From QKTW01 sp052161885 (lineage in GTDB: Bacteria; Bacteroidota; Bacteroidia; Chitinophagales; Chitinophagaceae): a stretch of DNA of 64,000 nt. The translations under genes and the position numbers were made by a program. The DNA lies in contig CP197396.1 in NCBI GenBank assembly GCA_052161885.1, positions 4,836,001-4,900,000 on the forward strand, given 5' to 3'. The notes beneath the pieces were generated by a model, which was given only the letters and a program-made list of their open reading frames with translations, searched no databases and was not told the DNA's origin. Of this stretch, positions 25,792 to 34,579 are shown one piece after another (the stretch's first letter is position 1; each line of letters opens with the position of its first letter).

Positions 25792-28120
25792 TGCCGGCAA
25801 AAGTTTAGGTTGCGGACCATACTATCCGTTTGGGGAAGATGTGCGCTTTACATTGTTCAGCAACATAGTACCCGGATATGATGATTACAGCTATTTTATG
25901 TATTCGGCACAGCTTTTCTGCCTGAAGTCGAACAGTACAACAGATACAGCAAGTAAGTACGGCGCTGATCTGAATGTACAGGAATGGCAACGTTACTGCA
26001 AAGGAAATGTGTCCGCAGCAGATGTATACCGGCTGCTTTATGAGATGGATGCTGATTTGGAACTGCTGGGCCCCGACACAGTGACTGTCGGAAATGGAAT
26101 GGTTCGTTGGTTGCACAGCAAAGGAGATACTGCGGCGATCAGTTATCTGCGTTTTGCTAAAAGCTGTGAGCTTTTCAATTCTTTTGACTCGGATCCCTGG
26201 GAGCATAATGAGAATGCATGGGTACCAAAGCGGGCTGCAATGATAAACGAAGCCCTGACACGGATAAAGACAACGAAAAGAGAAGAGCTGAAGCTGCGTT
26301 ATGCATTCCTGGCTATACGTATGGCTTTTTATAATACAGATACCAGGACGGTAAAAGATATCTGGGGCAGATATTTTCAACAACACAAAAAAGCAGGCAT
26401 CATAGATTATTGGGCCATGCATTTCCGTGCAATGGTCGAAGCGGACAAACCTCTGTGCAACTATTATGCAGCCCGTGTTTTTGCCAATGCGCCTGATAAG
26501 CGTTTTGAGATATACCAGCAATATAATAAGAGTGTACCGCTGGCTGCAGTACTACGCTATGCAAAAAACAGCCGCGAGCGGGCTGAGATATATGCAATGA
26601 ATGCTTTTAAAAACCCGGGAAAAGCACTGAGCGATCTGGAGCAGGTATACCGGCTGGCGCCGCACTCACGTATGTTCAGTGTGTTACTGCAACGGGAGAC
26701 AGACAAACTGGAGGACTGGATATACACGCCTTATTATACCAATTTCCTGCCTTCGCTGGAAGATGAGTCGTATGAATTTTTCCGGAAGGATGATGCACCC
26801 TATCTGCTTGCACGCAGGGTAGCAAAAGACAGGGCTTATGCAGGTAAGCTGCTTCAGTTTATGGAGCGGGTTAACATACCCCGCACGGAGAACCCATTGC
26901 TCTGCAAAACCGCAAAAGCGCATCTCCACCTGATGAAGCAGGATTATACCGGCTGTCTCCGTGAGGCAAATACAATTGTACGTAATACACCGGCAGGTAA
27001 TGATTTCCATGATCGTGCCCGGATGATAGCGGGTCTTTGCCTGGTTGCCCGTCAGCCTGCAGGTAAAGCCAGACTTTCGTTACCTGTAAAGCAACTCATG
27101 CTGGAAGAGCAGAAAAATAAGAGGTTCCGGTTTGCCGTGGCCCGTGAACTGGAATACAAAGGCAATACCACAACGGCTGCTTTAATACTGTCGAAGATTG
27201 CTCCGGATAAAGACTATGATATGTGGGATGAGGAAGGGTCATCCCAGGTCTATTGGCGTTCGCACAAAGGGCACAATACGTTGCTGGAGGATTTTTATGA
27301 TAACTATTTCTATTACCTCGATGCACAGTATACGCCTGCACAGCTGCAGCAACTGATTACAAATGCAAACGGGTTCAATACGGCACGGGCAGACAGTTTT
27401 GATAAATGGCTTTATAGTGGTATAGAAGGGGTAAGTATAAGCCGTCTGTATGATCTGCTGGGGACCAAATACATCAGGGAGAACAAGCTTGATGATGCGC
27501 TCAGAGCATTTCAAAAAGTAAATGATACACTCTGGACTTCTGTTTTATATAAAGGCTATCGTTACCTGGATGCGAATCCATTTTATGAAAATCTCTACAG
27601 CGAGCACGAGCGTAAAGCGGAGGACAGCATAAAATTCAATAAACGGACCATTACAGCACAGCTTATCAGCTACCTGAAACAGGCAGAAGATGTGCATAGC
27701 AAAGAACGGGATAAGGCATTTTTTCTTGTGGCCAATTGCTATCTCAATATGACACAGTATGGCAATTCCTGGATGATGCGGCGTTATTTCTGGACTACCA
27801 ACGAAGTTGCCTCAAAGCTTCCGGATGACGATGAATATTTTAATTGTAACCTCGCGAAGCGATATTACCTGAAGGCGAAATCAGTAACCCGAAATCGTAA
27901 GTTTGGAGCTTTGTGCCTGCGTATGGCCGGGCGTTGTGAGAAGTACAGGCTTTATTATGCCAGGAGAGATGCGGGCTGGAATGACTACGATCATTTGACC
28001 GACAGCCTGTTTGCAGCAAACAGGTATTACCGTCAGCTTAAAAGGCAATACCCGGATTGCTACGATGACCTGATAGACAACTGTACTGTATTTGAACGGT
28101 ATTTTGCAGCAGCACAATAG
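25748..28120 (+). CDS. Large exported protein of unknown function, helical-repeat-rich
   Basis: 790 residues from ATG 25748 (MKKNWITCIILLLVS.. signal peptide, cut near 'GKSLGCG'); in-frame codons at 25706 and 25730 are possible but less typical starts. After 'GCGPYYPFGEDVRF' the protein is mostly helical with repeats resembling TPR units ('KYIRENKLDDALRAFQKV', 'YLKQAEDVHSKERDKAFFLV'). No enzyme motif was found. It overlaps the upstream lipoprotein gene by 44 nt, so the two are likely made together. Confidence 0.82.
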   Translation: MKKNWITCIILLLVSAGKSLGCGPYYPFGEDVRFTLFSNIVPGYDDYSYFMYSAQLFCLKSNSTTDTASKYGADLNVQEWQRYCKGNVSAADVYRLLYEMDADLELLGPDTVTVGNGMVRWLHSKGDTAAISYLRFAKSCELFNSFDSDPWEHNENAWVPKRAAMINEALTRIKTTKREELKLRYAFLAIRMAFYNTDTRTVKDIWGRYFQQHKKAGIIDYWAMHFRAMVEADKPLCNYYAARVFANAPDKRFEIYQQYNKSVPLAAVLRYAKNSRERAEIYAMNAFKNPGKALSDLEQVYRLAPHSRMFSVLLQRETDKLEDWIYTPYYTNFLPSLEDESYEFFRKDDAPYLLARRVAKDRAYAGKLLQFMERVNIPRTENPLLCKTAKAHLHLMKQDYTGCLREANTIVRNTPAGNDFHDRARMIAGLCLVARQPAGKARLSLPVKQLMLEEQKNKRFRFAVARELEYKGNTTTAALILSKIAPDKDYDMWDEEGSSQVYWRSHKGHNTLLEDFYDNYFYYLDAQYTPAQLQQLITNANGFNTARADSFDKWLYSGIEGVSISRLYDLLGTKYIRENKLDDALRAFQKVNDTLWTSVLYKGYRYLDANPFYENLYSEHERKAEDSIKFNKRTITAQLISYLKQAEDVHSKERDKAFFLVANCYLNMTQYGNSWMMRRYFWTTNEVASKLPDDDEYFNCNLAKRYYLKAKSVTRNRKFGALCLRMAGRCEKYRLYYARRDAGWNDYDHLTDSLFAANRYYRQLKRQYPDCYDDLIDNCTVFERYFAAAQ

Positions 28121-28133
28121 GTTTGCGGCAGCG

Positions 28134-28706
28134 TTATTTCCCTGAAAGGTCCGCAATGCATTGTTCGCGAACGGTCCACAGCTCATTGGGCGATAGCTTG
28201 ATTTCAGGATGTTTCAGCAGCCATTGACTGAGGAATGCCTTTTGATATGTGACTTTAAAATCGGTGATCTGTGCGGGCGCAATTTCTGTTTCAATAATGA
28301 GATCACCGACAAAATCCGCCGCCGAAGAATACCTCTTTGTACAATCGAGGATAGTTCCATTTATACGCATGTAATTGTGCGCTTCCGGAATGTAGGTTAA
28401 TCCTGCATTTTTTAGTGTTTCTGCAACTGGCGGCGTATTCTCCGCGCTCATCTTAAAAATACCGAGTATCAATTGCACTTCGTTTTTGCTGTTTTCATCG
28501 GCCAGCAGTTTTAGCAATGCATGCTTGGTGCTGCACGTGCCGCAGCCATCTGAGAATACGGTCAGCAGTTGTGTTTTATCTGGATTGCGTCCATAAGGCA
28601 GCATGCATATGAATCCCGCTGCATCTTTAAAATTGTAAATATTTCTCTCCCGGAAAGCTGCAGAAACCGGTCCGTTTGCAGATATAACAAAATCGAAAGT
28701 CTCCAT
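28134..28706 (-). CDS. Transglutaminase-like cysteine protein
   Basis: 190 residues without signal peptide. 'DGCGTCSTKHALLKLLAD' (Cys58) resembles the Cys-loop of transglutaminase-like proteins. His110 and Asp121 occur in 'EAHNYMRINGTILDCT' in the order expected for a Cys-His-Asp triad. The activity is not known and could be protease, cross-linking or none. It is convergent with the gene ending at 28120 and followed on the same strand by the GNAT gene with 8 nt between them. Confidence 0.72.
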   Translation of the reverse strand: METFDFVISANGPVSAAFRERNIYNFKDAAGFICMLPYGRNPDKTQLLTVFSDGCGTCSTKHALLKLLADENSKNEVQLILGIFKMSAENTPPVAETLKNAGLTYIPEAHNYMRINGTILDCTKRYSSAADFVGDLIIETEIAPAQITDFKVTYQKAFLSQWLLKHPEIKLSPNELWTVREQCIADLSGK

Positions 28707-28714
28707 ACTGCAAA

Positions 28715-29320
28715 TTATATATTACCTGTTTTTTTGCCCAGCATATCTTTCACCGTCTGTTCCCATTCGGCTTTCAGGATGCTCAGGACGATCGTGTCGC
28801 GGCGTGTACCATCCCGGCGTACGCCCTGGCTGCGCAGTATGCCCTCCGGTGTGCAGCCAATACTTTTCATAGCTGCGATACTGCGGTCATTGGTGCTATC
28901 GGCGCGAAACTCAACACGTTCCATGCCCATCGTTTCGAATGCAAATTGCAGCAGCAGAAATTTACATTGTTTGTTCAGGCCGGTACCCTGGAAATCTTTT
29001 CCGTACCATGTGTATCCGAGTTGAAGTGTTTTGCTTGCAGGCTGGATATCATAAAAGCGGGTGCTGCCTGCATATGATCCCAATTGTTTGTCAAATACGA
29101 TAAACGGATATTCTTTTTCTTCGGTTCTTGCCTTCAATGCTGTTTCTATATACTGCTTCATATTTGCAGCGCCGGCACCCTGGAGAGAGGAGTATTTCCA
29201 TATTTCCGGTTCGTTCAGTGAAAACGGCAGGAGGTGGTCGAAATCTCCGGTTGCGAGCGGACGGAGCTGTACACGATCATTCTCAAGGATGTGAGCCGTA
29301 TGGAAGTTGAAAGAATACAT
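28715..29320 (-). CDS. GNAT-family N-acetyltransferase (RimJ/RimL-like)
   Basis: 201 residues. The GNAT fold is visible from 'RVQLRPLATGDFDHLLPFS' to the CoA-binding region 'QGTGLNKQCKFLLLQFAFE', then 'RVEFRADSTNDRSIAAMKSIG' and 'EGILRSQGVRRDG'. This is the RimJ/RimL/YdaF type, which acetylates N-termini of proteins or small amines. The substrate is unknown. It precedes the transglutaminase-like gene on the minus strand with an 8-nt gap. Confidence 0.93.
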   Translation of the reverse strand: MYSFNFHTAHILENDRVQLRPLATGDFDHLLPFSLNEPEIWKYSSLQGAGAANMKQYIETALKARTEEKEYPFIVFDKQLGSYAGSTRFYDIQPASKTLQLGYTWYGKDFQGTGLNKQCKFLLLQFAFETMGMERVEFRADSTNDRSIAAMKSIGCTPEGILRSQGVRRDGTRRDTIVLSILKAEWEQTVKDMLGKKTGNI

Positions 29321-29334
29321 GTTATTTCAGGATA

Positions 29335-29480
29335 TCAGATGTGAGATTTGAGACACCAAATGTAAGACATAAACCGCCGGATATAAGTGGGCGGTGAGGG
29401 GGGACGTTGACAGGTTAATATATTGGTACTTTATTCACCATTGCCTATTCATCATTCACTATTCACTAAATTAGCATTGA
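29335..29480. repeat. Composite intergenic repeat, copy A
   Basis: Short purine-rich words at 29335-29372 (ATCAGATGTGAGATTTGAG) are followed by TACTTTATTCACCATT at 29427-29442 and CATTCACTATTCAC to 29466. The 16-base block TACTTTATTCACCATT recurs in inverted orientation at 33434-33449, and the gagatgtgag words at 33515-33590 and 40813-40880. Confidence 0.6.
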
Positions 29481-29513
29481 TTTCAGGAATAATTATCAAA
29501 ATACAATTCACAG

Positions 29514-30464
29514 ATGGAAAAGAGGCAACTGGGCAATACCGATCTTTTTGTAGCACCACTTACTTTCGGCGGCAATGTTTTTGGCTGGACAGTCGATGAG
29601 CAGCGCTCATTTGAACTGCTGGACGGCTTTACAGCTGCAGGTTTTAACCTCATAGATACAGCAGATGTTTATTCCCGCTGGAAGCCTGGCAATACAGGTG
29701 GTGAGTCGGAAACAATTATCGGCAACTGGGTTAAAAAGCGTAACAATCGTAAAGAGGTTATCATTGCTACCAAGGTGGGTTCAGATATGGGGCAGGGCAG
29801 AAAAGATCTGAGTAAAAAATATATCCTGTCGGCGGTGGAGGCTTCTCTGAAGCGCTTGCAAACAGATTATATAGACCTGTACCAGACACATTGGGATGAT
29901 CATGAAACTCCTCTGGAAGAAACACTGGAGGCATACGCTCAACTAGTAAAAGAAGGTAAAGTTCGCTGGATCGGTGCATCCAATCTTTCTCCTGCACGCT
30001 TAAAGGCATCACTGGAAGCAAGTAAGAAATACGGGTATCCTTCCTACCAGACTTTTCAGCCGGAGTATAATCTCTATGCCCGTGAAGGATTTGAAAAAGA
30101 ACTGGAAGCTATATGCCTGGAACATAAGCTGGGCGTAATCAATTATTATTCCCTGGCATCCGGTTTTCTTACCGGCAAATACCGTTCTGAGGCTGATCTC
30201 GATAAAAGCCCGCGCGGCAGTGGTATTCTTAAATATCTCAATGACCGGGGCTATGAAATACTGGCCGCTCTGGATGAGGTGTCTGCACGTTATAATACAA
30301 GTCCTGCAAGCATTGCCATTGCCTGGCTCATTGCGCGTCCTTCCATTACGGCACCGATAGCCAGTGCTACCAGCCTGGAGCAACTGAGTGCTCTGACAGA
30401 AGCCGCGCGTATACAACTGGATGAAGAAGTGGTACAATTGCTTGATCGGGCCAGCATTTATTAG
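29514..30464 (+). CDS. Aldo/keto reductase
   Basis: 316 residues, cytosolic. Catalytic tetrad of the family: Asp and Tyr in 'NLIDTADVYSRW', Lys in 'VIIATKVGSDMG' and His in 'YIDLYQTHWDDHETPLEE'. 'VRWIGASNLS' and 'ITAPIASATSLEQL' complete the NADPH-binding barrel. It belongs to the AKR group typified by bacterial YghZ/YajO-type enzymes. The substrate is unknown. It stands alone, with a repeat element upstream. Confidence 0.95.
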   Translation: MEKRQLGNTDLFVAPLTFGGNVFGWTVDEQRSFELLDGFTAAGFNLIDTADVYSRWKPGNTGGESETIIGNWVKKRNNRKEVIIATKVGSDMGQGRKDLSKKYILSAVEASLKRLQTDYIDLYQTHWDDHETPLEETLEAYAQLVKEGKVRWIGASNLSPARLKASLEASKKYGYPSYQTFQPEYNLYAREGFEKELEAICLEHKLGVINYYSLASGFLTGKYRSEADLDKSPRGSGILKYLNDRGYEILAALDEVSARYNTSPASIAIAWLIARPSITAPIASATSLEQLSALTEAARIQLDEEVVQLLDRASIY

Positions 30465-30586
30465 AATGGCCTGAACCAGGCCGGGGATTTAAGATTTGAT
30501 ACGGGAGCATATAATCGCTTCCTGTTTCATTTTTATAACAGAAGGATTATAGCGGGGGCGTCGTCTAATACAGAAAATCTTCAATC

Positions 30587-32290
30587 GTGGCCAGCCGTAG
30601 AATATTTCTCTTTATTGCATTTTTCCTTTCTGTGCAGGATTTGGTTTATGCGCAGTACAACACGCTCTGGATTCCTGATACTCTATCAGGCACCAGTTTT
30701 AATCTGAATATAAAGGATACTTTTTCCCAGATTATTCCCGGCAACCAGACGATCACCGGAGGTATTAACGGTAAATTCTGGGGTCCGACACTTTTTTTTC
30801 GTAAAGGCGATACGGTACACATGAATGTGCACAGCTATCTTAACGACTCGACAACCCTTCACTGGCATGGCATGCATCTCCCGGCAGTCATGGATGGCGG
30901 TCCGCACCAGGTAATACCGCCGGGTACGGTATGGCAGCCATACTGGAAGGTGACGAATAATGCTGCGACATACTGGTATCATCCGCACCTGCATGAGATG
31001 ACAGAAGAGCAGATTACGAAAGGTATAGGAGGCTTTATTATTGTGAGGGACAGCACAGAAGCGGCTCTGAATCTGCCACGTACTTATGGCGTTGATGATA
31101 TTCCGCTGGCTCTTACGGACCGGTCTTTTAACGGCTCCAATCAATTTACTGTAGTGCCTTATGGAGATTCGATGATGGTAAACGGTGTATTGCGCCCGCA
31201 ATATTCTGCACCGGCACAGGTTATCAGGCTGCGTATACTTGATGCGGCTATAGAACGGTCGTACAATCTTGGTTTCAGCGATAACAGGACTTTTTATGTG
31301 ATCACATCTGATGGTGGTTTGCTGGATGCGCCGGTGGCCGTAACACGTTACCTGCTTTCTCCAGGCGAAAGAATTGAAATACTTGTAAATTTTACAGGCC
31401 AGGCAGGTACTGCAATTGATCTGAAAGCCTACAATGCTTCACTGAGTAATTTTATCGGTGGCGGAGAGAGTTTTCCCGGCGGACCGTTTGCCAATGCCCT
31501 CGGCCATATCGATTTTAATATTCTGCATCTGAATGTAGGGACTGCAACTGCAAACCCGGTTACAACCATACCGACTATACTCGCGAACAATACATTTCCG
31601 GCAGCTTCTTCTGCGGCGCTTACCCGTACTATTACATTGTCTGACAGTGCCGGTGTGCCTAATATCCTGGGACCGAATGCTTTTATCCTTGGGCATAAAC
31701 TTTTTGATATCAGTTACATCAACAATATAGTTCCCATCAATAATACAGAGATCTGGCAGTTGAGCAGCACTTCCGTTTTTGCACATCCGTTCCATATTCA
31801 CGACATAGAATTTTATATACTCAGTATCAATGGTGCGGCCCCTCCTGTATATGAACAAGGCTGGAAAGACGTGGTGCTGGTAAAAGGTGGCGATGTTGTA
31901 AAATTCATTGCAAAATTTGAAGACTATGCAGATGAAACACATCCGTTCATGTACCATTGCCACATATCGCTGCATGAAGATGAAGGTATGATGGGGCAGT
32001 TTGTAGTAAGCAGTCATACAGGCATTACACAGGCGACACCGGCGCCGGTAACGTTTAGTGTATATCCTGTTCCTGGCCGCAGCAGATTGTATGTTACACT
32101 GGCAGATCCTTCCGTAAGCATATATTATGCAACAGTCAGAGATCTAGCTGGTCATACGATGCTTATGCTGCCAAAACCTGAGCTGCAGAAAGGTATAGAT
32201 ATTGCTGCGCTTCCTGCAGGAACGTACCTGCTGGAGCTCATGGATGAGAAAACAAAAACTATTTCCACAAGAAAATTTGTAAAAGAATAG
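30587..32290 (+). CDS. Multicopper oxidase with type IX secretion tail
   Basis: 567 residues from GTG 30587. Signal peptide ('IFLFIAFFLSVQDLVYAQ'), three cupredoxin domains and the four copper motifs: 'LHWHGMHLP', 'YHPHLHEM', 'HPFHIHDIEFYIL' and 'YHCHISLHEDEGMMG', with the T1 Cys. Substrate may be Cu(I), phenols or metals. Residues after about 490 ('FSVYPVPGRSRLYVTL' to 'TISTRKFVKE') resemble a T9SS type A sorting domain, so the enzyme should be secreted to the cell surface. The thioredoxin-like gene follows with 5 nt between. Confidence 0.92.
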   Translation: MASRRIFLFIAFFLSVQDLVYAQYNTLWIPDTLSGTSFNLNIKDTFSQIIPGNQTITGGINGKFWGPTLFFRKGDTVHMNVHSYLNDSTTLHWHGMHLPAVMDGGPHQVIPPGTVWQPYWKVTNNAATYWYHPHLHEMTEEQITKGIGGFIIVRDSTEAALNLPRTYGVDDIPLALTDRSFNGSNQFTVVPYGDSMMVNGVLRPQYSAPAQVIRLRILDAAIERSYNLGFSDNRTFYVITSDGGLLDAPVAVTRYLLSPGERIEILVNFTGQAGTAIDLKAYNASLSNFIGGGESFPGGPFANALGHIDFNILHLNVGTATANPVTTIPTILANNTFPAASSAALTRTITLSDSAGVPNILGPNAFILGHKLFDISYINNIVPINNTEIWQLSSTSVFAHPFHIHDIEFYILSINGAAPPVYEQGWKDVVLVKGGDVVKFIAKFEDYADETHPFMYHCHISLHEDEGMMGQFVVSSHTGITQATPAPVTFSVYPVPGRSRLYVTLADPSVSIYYATVRDLAGHTMLMLPKPELQKGIDIAALPAGTYLLELMDEKTKTISTRKFVKE

Positions 32291-32295
32291 CCGTC

Positions 32296-32907
32296 ATGAA
32301 ACATCGTGTACTCCGCTTATCTCTGCTCTGTGTGACGCTGGTCCTGCTTTCCTTTCGGGGCAGAGTACGGGAGCATATGACCGGCCGTGCAGTACCGGAT
32401 TTTAAACTGAAAAATGTTTCAGCCGAATATGTATCGCTTTCTTCTTTTCCGGATGCAAAGGGCTTTATAATTGTATTTACCTGCAATCATTGTCCTTTTG
32501 CAAAGCTGTATACGGCCCGGCTGAATGCACTCAGCAATAAATATGGAAAGCAGGGAGTGCCGCTTCTGGCTGTAAATCCTATGGATGCTGCGATACATGC
32601 CGAAGAAACATTGCCCAAAATGAAAGAGCGGGCTAAAGAAGCACACTATAATTTTTTGTACCTGCAGGACAGCAAACAGGATGTTTCCCGGAAATTTCAT
32701 GCGAGTCATACCCCGGAAGCTTTTGTGGTATGGAATGAGCAGGGAAAGTGGATTGTGCGGTACAGTGGTGCTATAGATAACAACGGCCAGCACCCGGAAC
32801 TGGCTACGCCTTATCTTGCCAATGCTGTGGACGAATTGCTGCAGGGGAAAAAGGTGAGTCATGAAGAAACCGAGTCGATAGGATGCGAGATACAATATGC
32901 GAGATGA
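32296..32907 (+). CDS. Exported thioredoxin-like (redoxin) protein
   Basis: 203 residues with an N-terminal hydrophobic segment. The active-site motif is 'VFTCNHCPFAKLY' (C-N-H-C). Its neighbours in the family are 'CNHCP' redoxins of Bacteroidota, annotated as thioredoxin or AhpC/TSA-like. 'MTGRAVPDFKLKNVSAEY' and 'SHTPEAFVVWNEQGKWIVRY' fit the AhpC/TSA fold. It follows the multicopper oxidase by 5 nt, so a joint periplasmic redox role is likely (inference). Confidence 0.9.
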   Translation: MKHRVLRLSLLCVTLVLLSFRGRVREHMTGRAVPDFKLKNVSAEYVSLSSFPDAKGFIIVFTCNHCPFAKLYTARLNALSNKYGKQGVPLLAVNPMDAAIHAEETLPKMKERAKEAHYNFLYLQDSKQDVSRKFHASHTPEAFVVWNEQGKWIVRYSGAIDNNGQHPELATPYLANAVDELLQGKKVSHEETESIGCEIQYAR

Positions 32908-32930
32908 AAACAATATTCAGAACAATAAAA

Positions 32931-32963
32931 AACGGTTGCAGCTTGAAACCTGCAACCGTTTTT
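32931..32963 (+). terminator. Rho-independent terminator after the redoxin gene
   Basis: Perfect 11-bp stem AACGGTTGCAG / CTGCAACCGTT with an 8-base loop and a T-rich end; an A-run lies before the stem, so it may work on both strands. Confidence 0.8.
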
Positions 32964-33017
32964 ATTAAAATGCTGTACCTGTTAGCCCTGGGGGCTATCC
33001 AGCATACTACATTGCTT

Positions 33018-33395
33018 TTAATTCTTCTTTACCATGTAGGCGGAGGTCAGTATTAATATACCACGCACAGCATCCACTACGGCAAGGTCGTAACGTTGCA
33101 CCTCTGCTATAACTACACAGGATGCAATGACCATCCACCAGCCTACAAATTTCGAAAGGAACAGGCCTTCCGGTTTATTCTTGAGATTATAACTGATAGC
33201 GACTATGCCTGTAGATGCAAATATGAACAGGCATACTCCGAAGAATGTAGAAAATATCTTCAGGTCATCGGAGTAGGTCATGTGTGTGTTTTCCAGCAGG
33301 CTGTTAAGGCCCAGGAGTATCCAGGCGCCAAGGCCTATCTGCATGAAGGCTGTAATGCCCAGGAATGCAATAAGGAGTTTTTTTGCTGTCTGCAT
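33018..33395 (-). CDS. Four-helix integral membrane protein of unknown function
   Basis: 125 residues with about four hydrophobic segments ('LLIAFLGITAFMQIGLGAWI', 'IFSTFFGVCLFIFASTGIVA', 'FVGWWMVIASCVVIAEVQ', 'GILILTSAYMV'). I recognise no family. The small size and even helix spacing recall DoxX- or DUF4345-like membrane proteins; this is not more than a guess. It stands alone after a terminator. Confidence 0.75.
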   Translation of the reverse strand: MQTAKKLLIAFLGITAFMQIGLGAWILLGLNSLLENTHMTYSDDLKIFSTFFGVCLFIFASTGIVAISYNLKNKPEGLFLSKFVGWWMVIASCVVIAEVQRYDLAVVDAVRGILILTSAYMVKKN

Positions 33396-33407
33396 GTTTT
33401 TATATGT

Positions 33408-33590
33408 TTTATAATGATGAATAGTGAATGGGAAATGGTGAATAAAGTATCAAGTAGTAAGTATCAGGCTGTTGCCTGTGAATTGTTAAACGAGAAAGAA
33501 AAATAAGTTTCCAAACTTCAAATCTCAAACCCGAAATTCCACATCTCAAGACTCACACCTCACATCTGAAATCTCACATCTGAGATCTAC
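33408..33590. repeat. Composite intergenic repeat, copy B (inverted)
   Basis: Inverse of copy A: GTGAATGGGAAATGGTGAATAAAGTA at 33424-33449 contains the reverse complement of the 16-base block of copy A, and 33515-33590 is made of CACATCTCA/CTCACATCTG words, the complement of gagatgtgag. No coding capacity. Confidence 0.6.
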
Positions 33591-34570
33591 ACTTGCTGAT
33601 TATGCGTCAGCCGGTATTTTGAAATAGCATCGTAAGCTGCTTTCCTGGCCCTGCTGATGCCGCTCAGCGGACGATGTGCCTCCAGCGAATGCCAGGGGTT
33701 AAAACTAAGATGCTCGCCAAAATTATTTCGTTCTGCGGTGTCAAATAATTGCTGCTGTATGCGTATGGTCGCTACCTTATGCCAGGCGGAATGCCATTTC
33801 ACACAGGGGTTTTCAATGGGCATTGTTACAGGATCTTCCTGCAGCTGCACCATAAAATCAAACTTAAAATCCTGTGCGCTTAATTCCTGCTGCATCACTT
33901 TTCTTAAAAAATCAGGATCACTTTTGTCAATTTTCTGGACAACACTTCTCGCATCCGGAATGGCAGTATATTTTACCGCCTGGTTGTCGCTGCCGAGTTT
34001 TGAAGGCACTACGCTCCAGTATTGCTGCAGAAACAGGTTACCGCATTTTTTCATGGATTGCAGTGTACGCACCAGGGCGCCCCAGTTGCCGGGGTTGAGT
34101 GCAAAAGATACCATTGCCAACGGGCCGTTGCAGAGCGCTTTGATGTTCTTTTTAAATGCTGCTACCGTTGCCGACATCAGCGTAGGGTAGCTTACCAGTA
34201 GAAAATCCTGCGACTGTGGCAGAACAGGATCCTGGGTAAGCACATCTCCCGGAACGTCCAATAGCTTTATTGCCATGCCGCGCAGATCGCCTTTGCGGTC
34301 ATCTACTATGTGGGTATTGCCGTTGGAGAAACGTATCCATGCATCATAAACTTTGCCCGGAATGAAAATTCCATAACGGAAGTTTTCAGGTATGTTATCT
34401 GCGACGGTAAATGTTGCCTTCACACAGCCATGCATCTTCGCATGAAACTGCCGGAGGGTTTGCCCCGGTTTGTAGTCGCGTTTCAGCCTGGAGATGATCG
34501 TATCTATGATCTCCTGTGTGTCCCGCGCTTCATTGGGCTGTATATATTCTTTTCCGGTTTCGGGCTTCAA
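33587..34570 (-). CDS. Catalase-related heme protein
   Basis: 327 residues. 'LRQFHAKMHGCVKATFTV' is the catalase-fold distal His region, then 'YDAWIRFSNGNTHIVDDRKG' and 'RGMAIKLLDVPGD', the heme-binding RFS motif area. The C-terminal 'GEHLSFNPWHSLEAHRPLSG' is typical of catalase-related proteins such as the allene oxide synthase group. An obvious 'RxFxYxD' proximal Tyr motif is not seen, so simple catalase activity is doubtful. It is the last gene of an operon with DyP peroxidase (9 nt upstream). No signal peptide is seen. Confidence 0.9.
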   Translation of the reverse strand: MKPETGKEYIQPNEARDTQEIIDTIISRLKRDYKPGQTLRQFHAKMHGCVKATFTVADNIPENFRYGIFIPGKVYDAWIRFSNGNTHIVDDRKGDLRGMAIKLLDVPGDVLTQDPVLPQSQDFLLVSYPTLMSATVAAFKKNIKALCNGPLAMVSFALNPGNWGALVRTLQSMKKCGNLFLQQYWSVVPSKLGSDNQAVKYTAIPDARSVVQKIDKSDPDFLRKVMQQELSAQDFKFDFMVQLQEDPVTMPIENPCVKWHSAWHKVATIRIQQQLFDTAERNNFGEHLSFNPWHSLEAHRPLSGISRARKAAYDAISKYRLTHNQQV

Positions 34571-34579
34571 GTGATCGTT

